A DNA stretch of 64,000 nt from the NCBI GenBank assembly GCA_973895155.1, contig OZ316893.1:1-64000 (forward strand), in the 5' to 3' direction. Position numbers and translations under genes: made by a program. Numbering within the stretch: the first letter of the stretch is position 1; every line of letters begins with the position of its first letter. The notes under the pieces were generated by a model. The model saw nothing but the letters and a program-made list of their open reading frames with translations, was not told the DNA's origin and did no database searches. Origin of the DNA: Marsupella aquatica (taxonomy: Eukaryota > Marchantiophyta). Shown in pieces: positions 1-11,250 of the stretch.

Positions 1-1078
1 AAAACTGGGGGCCACCCTCACCCTCAACCCCCATGGAACCCCTCCCCCACCCTCACCCCCAGCTCGTTACACCCCCAATGCTACAGTAGGGTTGCACACG
101 CCCCCATGTGCACGCATCCCCAAAACTGGGGGCCACCCTCACCCTCAACCCCCATGGAACCCCTCCCCCACCCTCACCCCCAGCTCGTTACACCCCCAAT
201 GCTACAGTAGGGTTGCACACGCCCCCATGTGCACGCATCCCCAAAACTGGGGGCCACCCTCACCCTCAACCCCCATGGAACCCCTCCCCCACCCTCACCC
301 CCAGCTCGTTACACCCCCAATGCTACAGTAGGGTTGCACACGCCCCCATGTGCACGCACCCCCAAAACTGGGGGCCACCCTCAACCCCCATGGAACCCCT
401 CCCCCACCCTCACCCCCAGCTCGTTACACCCCCAATGCTACAGTAGGGTTGTACACGCCCCCATGTGCACGCATCCCCAAAACTGGGGGCCACCCTCACC
501 CTCAACCCCCATGGAACCCCTCCCCCACCCTCACCCCCAGCTCGTTACACCCCCAATGCTATAGTAGGGTTGCACACGCCCCCATGTGCACGCACCCCCA
601 AAACTGGGGGCCACCCTCACCCTCAACCCCCATGGAACCCCTCCCCCACCCTCACCCCCAGCTCGTTACACCCCCAATGCTACAGTAGGGTTGCACACGC
701 CCCCATGTGCACGCATCCCCAAAACTGGGGGCCACCCTCACCCTCAACCCCCATGGAACCCCTCCCCCACCCTCACCCCCAGCTTGTTACACCCCCAATG
801 CTCAATTAGGGTTGCACACGCCCCCATGTGCACGCACCCCCAAAACTGGGGGCCACCCTCACCCTCAACCCCCATGGAACCCCTCCCCCACCCTCACCCC
901 CAGCTCGTTACACCCCCAATGCTCAATTAGGGTTGCACACGCCCCCATGTGCACGCACCCCCAAAACTGGGGGCCACCCTCAACCCCCATGGAACCCCTC
1001 CCCCACCCTCACCCCCAGCTCGTTACACCCCCAAAAGCTACAGTAGGGTGGCACTCGCCCCCTGGTACACGCACCCCG
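1..1078. repeat. 121-bp C-rich satellite array, about nine copies
   Basis: Units begin with AAAACTGGGGGCC at 1, 122, 243, 364, 479, 600, 721, 842 and 963. The spacing is 121 bp, except for units missing one ACCCTC hexamer (115 bp) at 364-478 and in the last unit. Copies differ by only a few substitutions, for example CTACAGTAG versus CTCAATTAG. The array runs off the left edge. The many short overlapping frames inside it come from the period not being a multiple of three and are not genes. Confidence 0.97.
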
Positions 1079-1239
1079 AAAATTGGGGGGTACCCCCACC
1101 CCTAGCCCCTCCAAAATGCGCACACAACAAACTGGGGGTCAAACTCACCCCCAATATTCGATAATCATACCAGTACTTAAAAAACTGGTATGCCACATGT
1201 GAAAACTGGGGATGACACTCTAAACCCTAAACCCTAAAC
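991..1239. repeat. Satellite-end module, copy 1 of 2
   Basis: The last satellite unit passes into a unique tail containing GGTACCCCCACCCC and TACCAGTACTTAAAAAACTG, and ends in CTCTAAACCCTAAACCC. The same 249 bp recurs at 41534-41782 in the same orientation; the only difference noticed is CCCCTCC versus CCCATCC. Such high identity over 40 kb means recent duplication or a defined mobile or subtelomeric module. Confidence 0.93.
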
Positions 1240-1270
1240 CCCTAAACCCCTAAACCCTAAACCCAAAACC
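1218..1270. repeat. Interstitial telomere-like CCCTAAA run
   Basis: Consecutive CCCTAAA and CCCCTAAA units follow the satellite-end module. CCCTAAA is the plant-type telomere repeat read on its C-rich strand. The run degenerates within about 50 bp into CCCAAAACCCAACCC-type sequence. Confidence 0.9.
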
Positions 1271-1670
1271 CAACCCTCAACCCAACCCTCAACCCTCAAC
1301 CCTCCTCCCAACCTCAACCCTCAACCCTAAACCCTCCTCCCAACCTCCCCATCCCAACCCCAACACACAACTCCCTAAACACCACACTCCTCTCAACCTC
1401 CCCATCCCAACCCCCTCAACCCCCCTCACTGTCAACCTCCTAAACCCAACTCAACACACACCTCCCCCAAAACACTCCTCTCAACCTCCCCATCCCAGCC
1501 CCACAACTCCCTCAACTTCCCCAACCCATCTCCAACACACAACTCCCTCAACCCCCCACCCCCCAAAACACTCCTCTCAACCTCCCCATCCCAACCCCAA
1601 CACACAACTCCCTCAACCCCCCACACTCTCAACCTCCTAATCCCAACTCAACACAGAACTCCCTAAACCC
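1271..1670. repeat. Degenerate C-rich CAACCC array
   Basis: Imperfect CAACCC, CCTCAACCC and CAACACACAACTCCC units. The reverse complement (for example GGGAGTTGTGTGTTG) matches the motif family of the G-rich array at 39320-40790, so the two arrays are the same family in opposite orientation. Confidence 0.85.
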
Positions 1671-1913
1671 TAAAGCTGCAAAAGACTTTAATTGGAAATG
1701 TTATGGGAGTGCGGGATTACAAGTGAGCCACCATGAATGCTAGTGGTGTATGAATACTTCAAAAATAATGTTATGGGAGCCTACGGTAACCAGCCGTAAG
1801 TAACCCTAATCAATACTAGCGGAGTTTAAAGGCTTTAATAATAATGTTGTGGGAGTCCAAATGTTGAAACGTCAAGACCGTGCAGTGCATGTAGGAGACC
1901 GTGCACTAGGCTC

Positions 1914-2108
1914 CCTGAAATGGCCAGAAGACCGGCCTCATTGCACGCGCAGTGAGGAGAAGATATGTACAGGTTGCACGAAAATGTATATATATGTACA
2001 GGCCTCATTGCACGCGCTGTGCAGAGAAGATATATACAGCTCCCTAAAACCCTGAAATGGCCTGAAGACCGGCCTCATTGCACGCGCTGTGCAGAGAAGA
2101 TATATACA
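1914..2108. repeat. Three imperfect copies of a 40-60 bp motif
   Basis: GGCCTCATTGCACGCGC followed by GAGAAGATATATACAG occurs near 1936, 1999 and 2072. The first and third copies are preceded by CCTGAAATGGCC. A related tail (GCGGAGAAGATATGTACAG) recurs near 3500, outside the bounded unit. Confidence 0.8.
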
Positions 2109-2618
2109 GGCGTAGGCTGAGGAGCAGCAACAACGGGAGGAAGCTGAATTACAACACCTGGCATTACGGGCCCAAGAGTTTGAGGCGGATCGGGTATAGA
2201 CCCGAGTGTGGATTAGCATTGAGTCTAGAAAGTAAATAATATATCACAACTGTACAGAGTGAATTAGTTCTAATCAGGAAGCCTGGTCTTCTTTAATTTG
2301 TATCTCATTTCCCACGTCCAAAATTGAATGGTGACACATTTGATGCTAACGGAGTTTAAAGGTTTCAACATGAAAGCTATGGGAGTCTACGGTTTAACCG
2401 GAAATGTTATGGGAGCCTCCACTTTAACCGGAAATGTTGTGGGAGTCCATATGCTGAAACTTGGAGACATACCATGCATCGCATGTGAGACACAGCCTTT
2501 ACATAAGAGTCTTGTATGGTGGGTTGGACACTGAAGGTGATTTGGGTCCTAGGAGTGTCTGAATGGAGTTGCAACACAGATGGAGGTGAGTAGCAAGGCA
2601 TGAATACCGCAACCATGG

Positions 2619-3038
2619 ATGTTGTACAGAAGACAAGCTCCATCACTGCAAACTCGGCCTGAAACCATGCCACTGCCACCAGTAAGCATAAAAAATGCAA
2701 CCATTCGAAAACGCCTTCGCTCAAAGACTGCATCCGACAATGACTCGAATCCATCACTTGCTGCAATTATTGACGACGTCAGTACGCCATCCAAGCGACG
2801 CAAGATTCAGGACCCTAAACCACCAGTAAGCATAAAAAACGTAACCATTCGGAAACGCCTTCGCTCAAAGACTGCATCCGACAATGACTCTAATCCATCA
2901 CTTGCTGCAATTATTGACGACGTCAGTACACCATCCAAGCAACGCAAGATTCAAGACGTAGAAGGGAATTTGGAGGTGGCGAGCACTGTAAAGGACCAGA
3001 TTGAAGGCCAGCGACGGGAATTCTCAAAGGCCAAATGA
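2619..3038 (+). CDS. Small basic protein with a 48-residue internal duplication
   Basis: An open frame of 139 codons. A 144-bp unit starting CCACCAGTAAGC is present twice in tandem (2676-2819 and 2820-2963), in frame, giving two 48-residue copies. Each copy contains RKRLRSKTASDNDSN and ends in TPSKRRKIQD or TPSKQRKIQD, a Lys/Arg cluster that could serve as nuclear localisation. The following segment (about 2957-3027) is itself repeated in degraded form at about 3075-3145. No family was recognised. The frame lies inside the repeat-bounded unit, so it may belong to a non-autonomous element. The first ATG is at 2619, but an ATG 48 bases downstream (2667) is equally possible. Confidence 0.4.
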   Translation: MLYRRQAPSLQTRPETMPLPPVSIKNATIRKRLRSKTASDNDSNPSLAAIIDDVSTPSKRRKIQDPKPPVSIKNVTIRKRLRSKTASDNDSNPSLAAIIDDVSTPSKQRKIQDVEGNLEVASTVKDQIEGQRREFSKAK

Positions 3039-3333
3039 ATGCTTCCCGACAAAAATACCAACCCAACAATAATGCAGAAGGGAATTTGAAGGTGACAAGC
3101 ACATTAAGGAACCAGATTGAAGGCTGGTACAGGAATTCTAGAAGCATTGACCAAGCTTTGTTTCCTTTGTATTTCTCACGAACCTAATTGAATGGTGACA
3201 CTTTTGATGGTAACGGAGTCCAATGGTTTCAACATGAATGTTATAGCTGCAAAAGACTTTAATTGGAAATGTTATGGGAGTGCGGCATTACAAGTGAGTC
3301 GCCATGAATGCTAGTGGTGTATGAACACTTAAA

Positions 3334-4145
3334 AAAAAATTGTAGAAGAACAGTAGGGTCTTTTGAATCCAATTTTTGGAATATTCCATCTTTATAGGGG
3401 TTAATTTTATTTTTTTAAACTTTCATTTTAGGGGGTCCAAGGCCTAAAAACATCGCAGGTGATGGGGAGGTCCCCATATAGTGAGACCCCCGAGGCTGTG
3501 CGGAGAAGATATGTACAGATTGCCTCAACAATTTAAATTAAGAGGACTTGTGATGTTAGACACGCCCATGGAGGAGTTGCGAAGTGAAGGTGGGCAAAAG
3601 GAGAGCAAAGGAGAGCAAAAGGGTGAAATAAGGGAAGAAGACACACAGGGTGGGGTCTGATGGCCATGGAGTCAGTCATGGGTGGAGGTGTGGGCAGTTC
3701 ATGGGGCAGTTAGGCGCTGCCACGGTCTGGCCAGTGTGGAGAGGCCTGGGAAAGGAAGGGGAGAGGGAGAAAGGGTAGGACAGGTATTTAAGAGGGATTG
3801 AAGAGAGTCAAGAGGGGCCAAGACTGATAAATAACCACCATTGGCCTCCATACATGCAACAACCAACCAAGCTTCCTTCCCCAAAGGAAGAAAAGCCCCA
3901 CCACACAATCACCAACCAAAAAACAAATATGACCTCTTAAAAAACACAAAATGGCAACAAACGTTCCAAAAACTGTCTCCCCACCTCCTAAAAAACATTA
4001 ATATGGAAAGAGGGAAAACCTTTCCAAAAATGAAAAAAAATAACTCACTTTGGTCATCCGCCTTTCTCCATCCCTAGCCATCATGCTATACCTATCTGAT
4101 TAAGTGTAGGCTGTACCTATATAACTTGCACATCCTGTACCACTA
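3334..4145. other. No supported gene
   Basis: AT-rich and purine-rich sequence with GGAGAGCAAA repeats near 3600. Short frames here have no recognisable content. Confidence 0.6.
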
Positions 4146-4430
4146 TCAAATGTACTCATATGAATTGTACTAACTGTCTACTCTTGAGACAAGTACTCTT
4201 AATAAACATTTGCTTTGGTTTATAGCTTGCCCCCATTTTCAGATAATTCACTCTATCAAATGGACTCATATGAAATCTACTAGCTACACTTGAGCCACAT
4301 ACTCTTATACATTTGCTTTAGTTTATAGCCTGCCCCATTTTCAGATAATTCACTCTATCAAATGGACTCATATGAATTGTACTCATTACACTTGAGAGGC
4401 CTCCGCATACTTAGAAATGGACTCATATGA
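4146..4430. repeat. Tandem unit of about 103 bp with ATGGACTCATATGAA
   Basis: ATGGACTCATATGAAT-type motifs occur near 4150, 4257, 4359 and 4415. The intervening TTTGCTTTRGTTTATAGC and CATTTTCAGATAATTCAC blocks occur twice about 103 bp apart. Confidence 0.75.
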
Positions 4431-5938
4431 ATTGTAGAGAACAAATGAGAAGGATATCATGGATTCACTCCAAAAAGCTAGTTTGTATATGGACCACATA
4501 GTACTCTTTTTGGCTGGATTGAATATTATAGAGGTTAAGATAAGATTAAGAATCTGAGAGAATAAATTTGGAAACCTATGATGGACTCCCTCCAAAAGCT
4601 AGACTGTAAACAAAGGAGTAACTGTCTCTGTTTTGGCAGCATTGGAAATTATTGTGGTTGATCTATGTTTGGTTAGACTAAAGGCCCAAATAATTGTCCT
4701 ACCAACTAAGCCTAGGAAAAGCATACACTGGGACAGGGTTATAAGACTTCTCCTCTCTAACTTATGAATTCCTGGTATTTGAGAAATAATTGGCCGTGGT
4801 GGGTGTGAACTTTGAGTCGCCACCTTCCCCATCTAAGGAAAATACAACTCAAGTTGAAAAACATCGAGAAAATGATGGTCCACATTGATTTCTCTTTGTA
4901 AGTTTTCGCACCTGCAATTGATCTGAAGCCAATCAAGAATGCGTTCTTGACTTTTCGGCGATGGGAAGTCTTCCTAAAGAAGTTTGTACAGAAATATGTA
5001 CCAATGAGAGAGAAGCGGAATTGATGCTCAGTCCAATAAATATAGTGAAAATATTCCCACGAATGATTACAGGCTAGTATTCGCACTGCTCTTGCCATCA
5101 AACCTGTGGGATATATATCATTGCTTCTTGTTCGGTGCTCCGTGAGATACCATGTACAACTCGACTCCCGACGTCGATGCTCTTTGAGAACCAATTTGGA
5201 TTTCCATTAGACCTCCGCAGCTTCTTGCTGGCTAGTGAAGACCGCGAAGTTACAATGCAGTTATTGTACGTAGAGCCTTAAGATTGTCATGGCTGAAGTT
5301 TCCAGACTTTAAAACGGTATGTTCCACTCCCCCGGTAAGCTTCTCTAGCTGCTTTACTTTGTTGGTTTGGTGACCATCGACAACAAGATGTGAGCAATCC
5401 GACGTTTTGCAACTCCATCATTAAGTTAGAAGACAATTGCTTGCGTTTCCTCTGATAGTTGTTCAATTCGTAAGTGGCTCCTCCCATGAGTAGCGAACTA
5501 CCTACCTTCAAGGTATCCCAAAAATCTAACTCTGACTCTTAGGCAGTCTATCCAATCATGTAAGGCTACCAGTAAACAAGACTTCAATTATTCTCTTGGG
5601 AGCGTTTAGGGTGCCATCCGATCCAGCCACCGACCTTGTTACCTCGCATGACGAAACCTACAAGCTCGCAACCCCGATCCACATGGCTGCGGAGTCCGAT
5701 TTCAGTTGAAGATTTCATTCCGATTTCATTCCGAGGTGATCTAAAGAAATCTGTGATAATTGGCTTCACCGGCATAAAATAGTCATAGAGAGGCTAGATC
5801 GAACGTCCTTATGGCTAAGTTCAATGGCGCAGCGTAAGCAAGTCTGTCAAAAGTGTCCACTGATTCATCCAGTACGTGTAGCTCGTCAATTAATGTCTGC
5901 GTAATTAAAATCTACATTTCTCAGGATCTCCTTGCAAC

Positions 5939-7210
5939 TTAACCAGTTACAGACGCTTGATCACACAAAAGAAAGCATACTCGCGTGCTTAACTCCATCA
6001 AATTCTGCCCAGTGATCTGAAGGCCCACTCTGCAATTTAAGTTTCTTGATATCGCGGACTCATCGACTAAAAGTGACAGTGCCTGTGCGATAACCGGCCA
6101 AACATCACAGAAGGCAGCCAATTCTATCCATGAGATGATTCGAAGTAGATGTGCGAACTCCAGTGTTGATGAAACAGCTGAAATGATGTCAGGACAAAAC
6201 GTAGTTAAGTAACTTAAGGAGCCAATTTGGAAAGTTGCGCCAAAGGACACATTTCTGGAGACATTGGATCATAACATAATTCTGCAAATTGCAGTTATGA
6301 ACAGGATACAATCTTGACAAGGGGCTGCACAAAACATTTTGTATGAGTTCCTGAATTTCTTGATCGACAACTATGCGTCACAACTACAAATACCTTCTGA
6401 ATAACTCGAAGTGCAAGTGTATGCAAAGTTGATGGTACAGTCATATCTTGCACAACTGCAAAAACTCCCTCGAAGATATTGTCGCTAGCTTCTATACCGC
6501 AGAATACTTGTGGGACCAACTTGCTTAAACATTTCAGAGCTACAGCACGGACATTCATTCAAGGGTCACCGGCAATATAAGTAGGTAGGACATCCACCTG
6601 AAAGTACCAGGAAGTATTTTAGTGAAGCTTAGCCTTACAAATTGTCAATGTGGCTCAATTGGAAGAGTATAACGGAAAATCGTGCTATATGGGAGAGGCG
6701 AGTTGTACCTGGTTCCCCATAATAACACTGGACCCAGCGGCAAGCATTGTGAGAGATACGAGCATAGTGTTACAATCTCATCAAGAGGGTATCTTAGCAA
6801 TATGCACCTTCCCATCTGCAGGTCGGAACGTCGAACTTAGCACCTTTCTTTCCATCACTTACATATTACAATTTTCCACGTGAGCCACTCTAAAGTACAC
6901 CTTGCAAAGCAAAGAAGGCAAATTCTTTTAACATCCGTGAGGTCGCACATCACAACAATCCAAACTACACAAAGACCTAACCCAGCTGAACCGGTTCCAA
7001 TCTCACCAAAGCTGAAGTATGGTAACCAAAACAAGAAACGTAGCCCTGCCATGTCCCCGAGAAGTTTAGTCTGGGCATAGTACTGACCTCAAAAGCTTGC
7101 AGAGAAAGCACAGATGAGTTACCAAGCCTGGCAAAGAGGCGAACTGCCAACACTTTCACCTTAGCGTACATTCTCTGGTCCCTCGTAGAGAACCCATGCT
7201 GACAAGACAA
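5939..7210 (-). pseudogene. Possible decayed multi-exon ARM/HEAT-like gene
   Basis: Several minus-strand pieces look like exons of one gene. Piece one (7210 to about 7090) contains YAKVKVLAVRLFARLG and ends at a plausible donor (GAG|GTCAGT). Piece two (about 6597-6300) follows a plausible acceptor (TTTCAG|GTGG) and contains NVRAVALKCLSKLVPQ, an alpha-helical Leu/Ala/Val pattern like ARM or HEAT repeats, but carries an in-frame TGA just before it. Piece three (6250-5939) is also helix-like. Further minus-strand frames near 4757-5194 and 5584-5775 could belong to the same gene. An Integrator-subunit-like scaffold was considered but could not be confirmed. The family call is weak; the exon pattern is somewhat better supported. 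Confidence 0.28.
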
Positions 7211-7272
7211 GTCTTATCTCTGTCATTTCAGAAAATGCACGTCAAGTGTTAGGGGGTGTCGAGTATGTTATA

Positions 7273-7815
7273 TTACAGCAATTTTTTTGTGAATTCTTCA
7301 CTTTCAGGATGGTTTTCAAGTAGTCTATACTTTCGTACCAGGAACATCTCTGCCTTCTTTCTCGATTGAAGGCGGACCACTCCGGTGGTAGATGCACACA
7401 TGTCACCTTCCACTCTGACTGGTTTGTCAACTTCCTCTGACGTACTATTATCAGGAGCTCTGTAAAATGATGCATTATCCTCAACTGCTACTTTCTCTAA
7501 GCTCTTGCTCTCTGTTTCATGCAATTGCTCTTCATTCCTATCTACTAGTTCAGCATTCCCATTCACAGATCCTAGTCTACTGCTGCCATTCTTCTTCACG
7601 GTTGGTTTATCAGAGATTCCATTTACATGACCGAAAGAAACATCTGCTTGTTGTGGTCGCTTACGAGCCTCTAGGACGTCCGCCCTTGGAATGCCTGGAC
7701 TACTCGGGGTCCATCTATTTGTAGGTCCAGCAATATTTCCATTCAGGAGACCCAATCCATTGCTTGGCGGGGATGAATTCACAATTGGTTTACCTATCCT
7801 ATTAGAGAAAAACAT
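7273..7815 (-). CDS. Hypothetical hydrophilic protein, about 180 codons
   Basis: An open frame on the minus strand. The first ATG is at 7815; the frame extends upstream only to a GTG at 7824. The product is rich in Ser, Asn, Glu and Lys, has no membrane segment, and ends with a charged stretch containing RKKAEMFLVRKYR. It begins directly downstream of the kinase end of the receptor-kinase pseudogene on the same strand. It does not resemble the normal end of that kinase family, so it is probably an unrelated neighbouring exon. No family was recognised. Confidence 0.35.
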   Translation of the reverse strand: MFFSNRIGKPIVNSSPPSNGLGLLNGNIAGPTNRWTPSSPGIPRADVLEARKRPQQADVSFGHVNGISDKPTVKKNGSSRLGSVNGNAELVDRNEEQLHETESKSLEKVAVEDNASFYRAPDNSTSEEVDKPVRVEGDMCASTTGVVRLQSRKKAEMFLVRKYRLLENHPESEEFTKKLL

Positions 7816-7834
7816 TGCAGGCACCTTACGCCGC

Positions 7835-10600
7835 TTATTTGCACATCACCTTAAACCGTTTAGGGCTTTGTGATGTGCAAATAAGACCAAGTTTGATGAT
7901 GGGAAGAACTTCGTCTTCAGGGAAAAGGCGAAGCTTCGGGTCAACACAGAAAAGGACCCGACCTTCGTCCAGCAGAGCACGAACAAAATCACTCAATATT
8001 ACAACATCATCTTCCATATACTCTACGGGCCGTCTTCCTGTAACAAGCTCCAGTAGCAAAACTCCAAACCCATACACATCGCACTTCTCTGTAATTTTCA
8101 GGCTTTGACATGCAAACTCTGGTGCCATATAGCCCAAGGCACTCTGCATTTTACTGCTCATCACGTAGGAGTCCAGCTTTGGTAGAAGCTTGGCGAGAGA
8201 GTAATCTGATAGACGTGCCTCGTACTCTTCATCGAGTAGAATATTGGGATTTCACATCGTAATGTCATAATGTATGAGTTGTGGGGTACATCCATGGTGA
8301 AGGTGAGCAAGCCCGTTAGCTGTACCTAGGGCAATCTTTAAATCTCACGCGCCAGCTCAATGGGGGCTCATCTTCTCGCCTTTCGTGCAGTTGGCTGTAC
8401 AAGTTACCATTCTGGAGGTAGTCATAGACCAGAAGCTGTAGTTGCTCTGTCCAGTAATAGCCTTGCAAGCTTACAAGATGTGGGTGCCTAACATTTCCGA
8501 GCATATGAACGACCTTTTCAAAATCGTCGCGGGTCTTAACAAGCCTCCCCACCATCAGCTTCTTCATAGCAACAGTCTCGCCATGCGCCAAAACGGCTTT
8601 GAACACGGTTCCAAAACCGCCCCTGCCAATCTCACAGTCTTTGTTGAATATTGCGTGTGTGCTTGTCATCCAGTAATCCGACTTGGGGTCACTTTTCCGA
8701 GTGAACATCACCAATTTCCCCATTGCCATCTCAGCGGTATTTGGAGATTGAGGATCGCTGTCGACGGTGCAGACATTCAACCTGCGCCTCGTCTGGGTGT
8801 ACATGTTTAATAGAGTGACCATAATCACTCCCAAAGCAATAGCCGCTGCAGCCGAAATAGACGTAATAGCCAAGACGCTCAATATAGTCTGACTTCTCTT
8901 GCTCTTGAACAGGGGAGAGAGGCCTCCTGGCTGTGAATTCGGGTCGTTTGGATTTATGATGAGTGGGTTGGGAAATGTTGAACACGAGAGGTTGATAGCT
9001 GATCCACAGAGCCCCGTATCCTGGTCAAACACAAAGGTGTTCGTATGATTAAAGACACCACCAGTGGGTATAGGACCCTGCAATTGATTATGAGAGACGT
9101 TTATCGCTTGAAGATTTTGCAGTTGGCCCAGATCGTCTGGTATCTGTCCCGTAAAGAAATTGATCGAGAGGTCCAGAAACTCCAGGTTTACGAGCCGGCC
9201 TAATTCGTTCGGAATCGGTCCTGTCAAATTGTTTTGAGCAATATTCAAGTCTACAAGAGAAGTCGCATTGCCAAGCTCGCCTGGCAAGGAGCCATTGAGA
9301 AAATTGCCATTAAGCCGCAATATTCGAGTTGAAGGAGCGTTTCCTAAGCTGGCGGGAATGGTGCCGATCACATAGTTGTCGCTGAGGTCAAGGACAGCCA
9401 GAAAAGGCAGAGAATCGAAGTCAATTGGAACATACGACGCTAGCATGTTTCCGGATAAGCTCAAATAGTGGAGGCTGGAGCAGGACGAAAGATTGGGGGG
9501 AACAGCACCGGAAAGGCCATTGTGAGATAGGTCCAGCCACTGTAGATTTTGACAGCCGCCATTTGAAGAGTAATCGGGAACACCTCCAGTGAAGAAATTG
9601 TTGGACAGACGGATCACCCGCGGAAGAGTAGTCAGCTTGAGGGGAATGTTCCCAGTGAGGTTATTCCAACTGAGGTCGATGGTCTCCAGCGTCTGCAGGG
9701 ACCGGAAAGACGAAGGGATCTGGCCTCCAAATTGGTTCCCAGCCAAATTGAGCGATGTCAAACATATCATGTTGAAGAGCCAAGACGGGATGCTACCGGA
9801 TAAATAGTTCCAACCCAAGTCAAAGTACGGAGAGAAACCTCAAGTTGCCCAGCTGGAGTGGCAGCTCGCCAGAGAAGTGGTTCGAGTTCAGAACGAGTTC
9901 CTGCAGGAGCCCACAGTTGCCAAGCTCTGAGGGGACTTGCCCTGAAAAGCCATTTCCCTGGAGACTCAGGGAAGTCAGATTGGTCAAGAAACCAACACCC
10001 ACTGGAATTTGGCTTGAGAGAGAATTGTAGGAAAGGTCCATAGTTTGCAAACCTGCCAGAGAAAGAATTAGAAGAGAAGTTCAGTTCCTGCAGTTCCAAG
10101 CAAGAGCCAACAGAGAGAGGTATCGGGCCCTTAAGCCGGTTATTAGCCACAGAGATGTACCGCAAGCTCTGGCAATCGTTTGAAAAGATCTGCGGAGGGA
10201 GTGGTCCCGAGAGACCATTATTGGACAGATCAAGGGAGTAGAGGCTTCCAGCATTGCCAAATTCAGACGGTATGGTACCGCTGAGGGCGTTGTGACTAAA
10301 GTTCATCGATCCCAGCTTTGGAATCTGGGCAAGCTCTGGGTTGATGATGCCGGAGAAGTTGTTATAAGCCAAGTTGACACTCTCCAGCTAGTCTAGCTTC
10401 AGCAGAGCTCTCCCGATTGACCCCAAAAGAGAGAGTCCTACCAGATTCAACTGTGTGACTCTGCCACTGCTCGGTCTGCAGATAACTCCGTTCCACTTGC
10501 ATGGGTTGGAGTCGTTGTCATTCCAAGAACTAAGCACCGAGTTGGGATCGCTTGAAAACAAGCAGAGCCATTACATCGTCGCTGATGAGCGGCACTGCCC
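7835..10600 (-). pseudogene. LRR receptor-like kinase pseudogene, IRK/PXC2 type
   Basis: Read on the minus strand, this is nearly a full receptor kinase split over several frames. Near 10590-10490 is the N-terminal LRR cap (DDVMALLVFK, then SWNDNDSNPCKW in another frame). About 10370-9070 holds many plant LRR units of the LDLSxNxLSGxIP type. A transmembrane stretch lies near 8900-8820. The kinase N-lobe has the Gly loop GRGGFGTVFK and VAMKK near 8640-8560. The C-lobe at 8164-7835 has YMAPEF, CDVYGFGVLLLELVTG and VEYMEDDVV, which resemble IRK/PXC2 proteins. Damage: a frameshift in the cap near 10560, an in-frame TAG near 10393, frame changes near 10060 and 9820, a frameshift near 8345 and an in-frame TGA near 8255. 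The catalytic HRD reads HYD and DFG reads DYS, so the parent was probably already an atypical or inactive kinase. The start codon is not identifiable. Confidence 0.85.
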
Positions 10601-10965
10601 CTGTGCTTGCCACTCCGCCAAGAAGTAAATGCACCAGACATGAAACCCATAGCTAGCCTCCAGTCGCTGCCCGGACGTTTTTACAATGCTGTGAAATAGG
10701 TGAATACGGAGACCTCCGAGCAATAGGACGTGATTTCCTCAAGAGCGCCATTTCTGCGTTTGTTGATGACTCTCTCATGATTGGATCAAATGATCCCTCA
10801 TCAGCTGCAGAATTGGCAACAAGCTGCTGTGGCGCTGCTCTCCTTTGTACTGCGCGTGGGAAGACCGAAATCTAGCGACATTTTCAAACCATGTATTGTG
10901 CAGCCGTTATGAGCAACTCGCATCCTTTGCTCACGAATTAACTGTCTCCTGTCACGCCCACGGTT

Positions 10966-11250
10966 TTGCTGCTGAACTCTGCAGTTTCAAACGTGGAGCT
11001 GGGTGAACTGGCCGCTAACAAGCTTTTCAAGTTGGAACCCGGTAAGCCCTATACATATGTGCTGCTCTCCAATATCTATGCTGCAGCTGGGAAGTGGAAG
11101 AAGGTGTCATCTGTGCGCACTATGATGCAACAGAGAGGTGTTCGGAAGGAGCCTGGACGTAGCTGGATCGAAGTTCATAACAAGATCCATGAATTTGTGG
11201 TGGGGGATACACATCAAACATTGCAAACATTTAGTAAATCACCGATCTGA
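10966..11250 (+). pseudogene. PPR protein C-terminal (E/E+ motif) fragment
   Basis: This 94-codon frame contains NVELGELAANKLFKLEP, YVLLSNIYAAAGKW and RKEPGRSWIEV followed by HEFVVGD. That is the E/E+ extension found after the PLS-type pentatricopeptide repeats of plant organellar RNA-editing proteins. No PPR repeats are visible upstream, and the frame stops where a DYW domain or the gene end would normally follow. The first Met is therefore not the original start. It is a detached remnant of a gene normally 500-900 residues long. Confidence 0.8.

Larger units (their letters stand above)
1675..3333. mobile_element. Repeat-bounded unit of about 1.66 kb
   Basis: An approximately 88-bp sequence starting GCTGCAAAAGACTTTAATTG occurs at 1675-1763 and again at 3246-3333 in direct orientation with few differences. 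Between them are several GGAAATGTTATGGGAGT-type motifs (about 1697, 1769, 1842, 2380, 2430) and a small ORF. No primer-binding site was found beside the repeats, so a miniature LTR element is possible but not shown. A tandem duplication of a larger unit would give the same pattern. Confidence 0.45.

Noticed and set aside
92-1164. Series of overlapping Pro/His-rich frames in the left satellite
   Set aside because: They repeat every 121 bp with shifting frame and follow the satellite exactly; they are repeat artefacts.
1675-3333. Classic LTR retrotransposon with 88-bp LTRs
   Set aside because: No primer-binding site, polypurine tract or TG...CA ends were seen; kept only as a repeat-bounded unit.
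6650-6730. Sequence resembling a tRNA D-arm (GGCTCAATTGGAAGAG)
   Set aside because: No matching T-arm, anticodon stem or acceptor pairing could be found around it.
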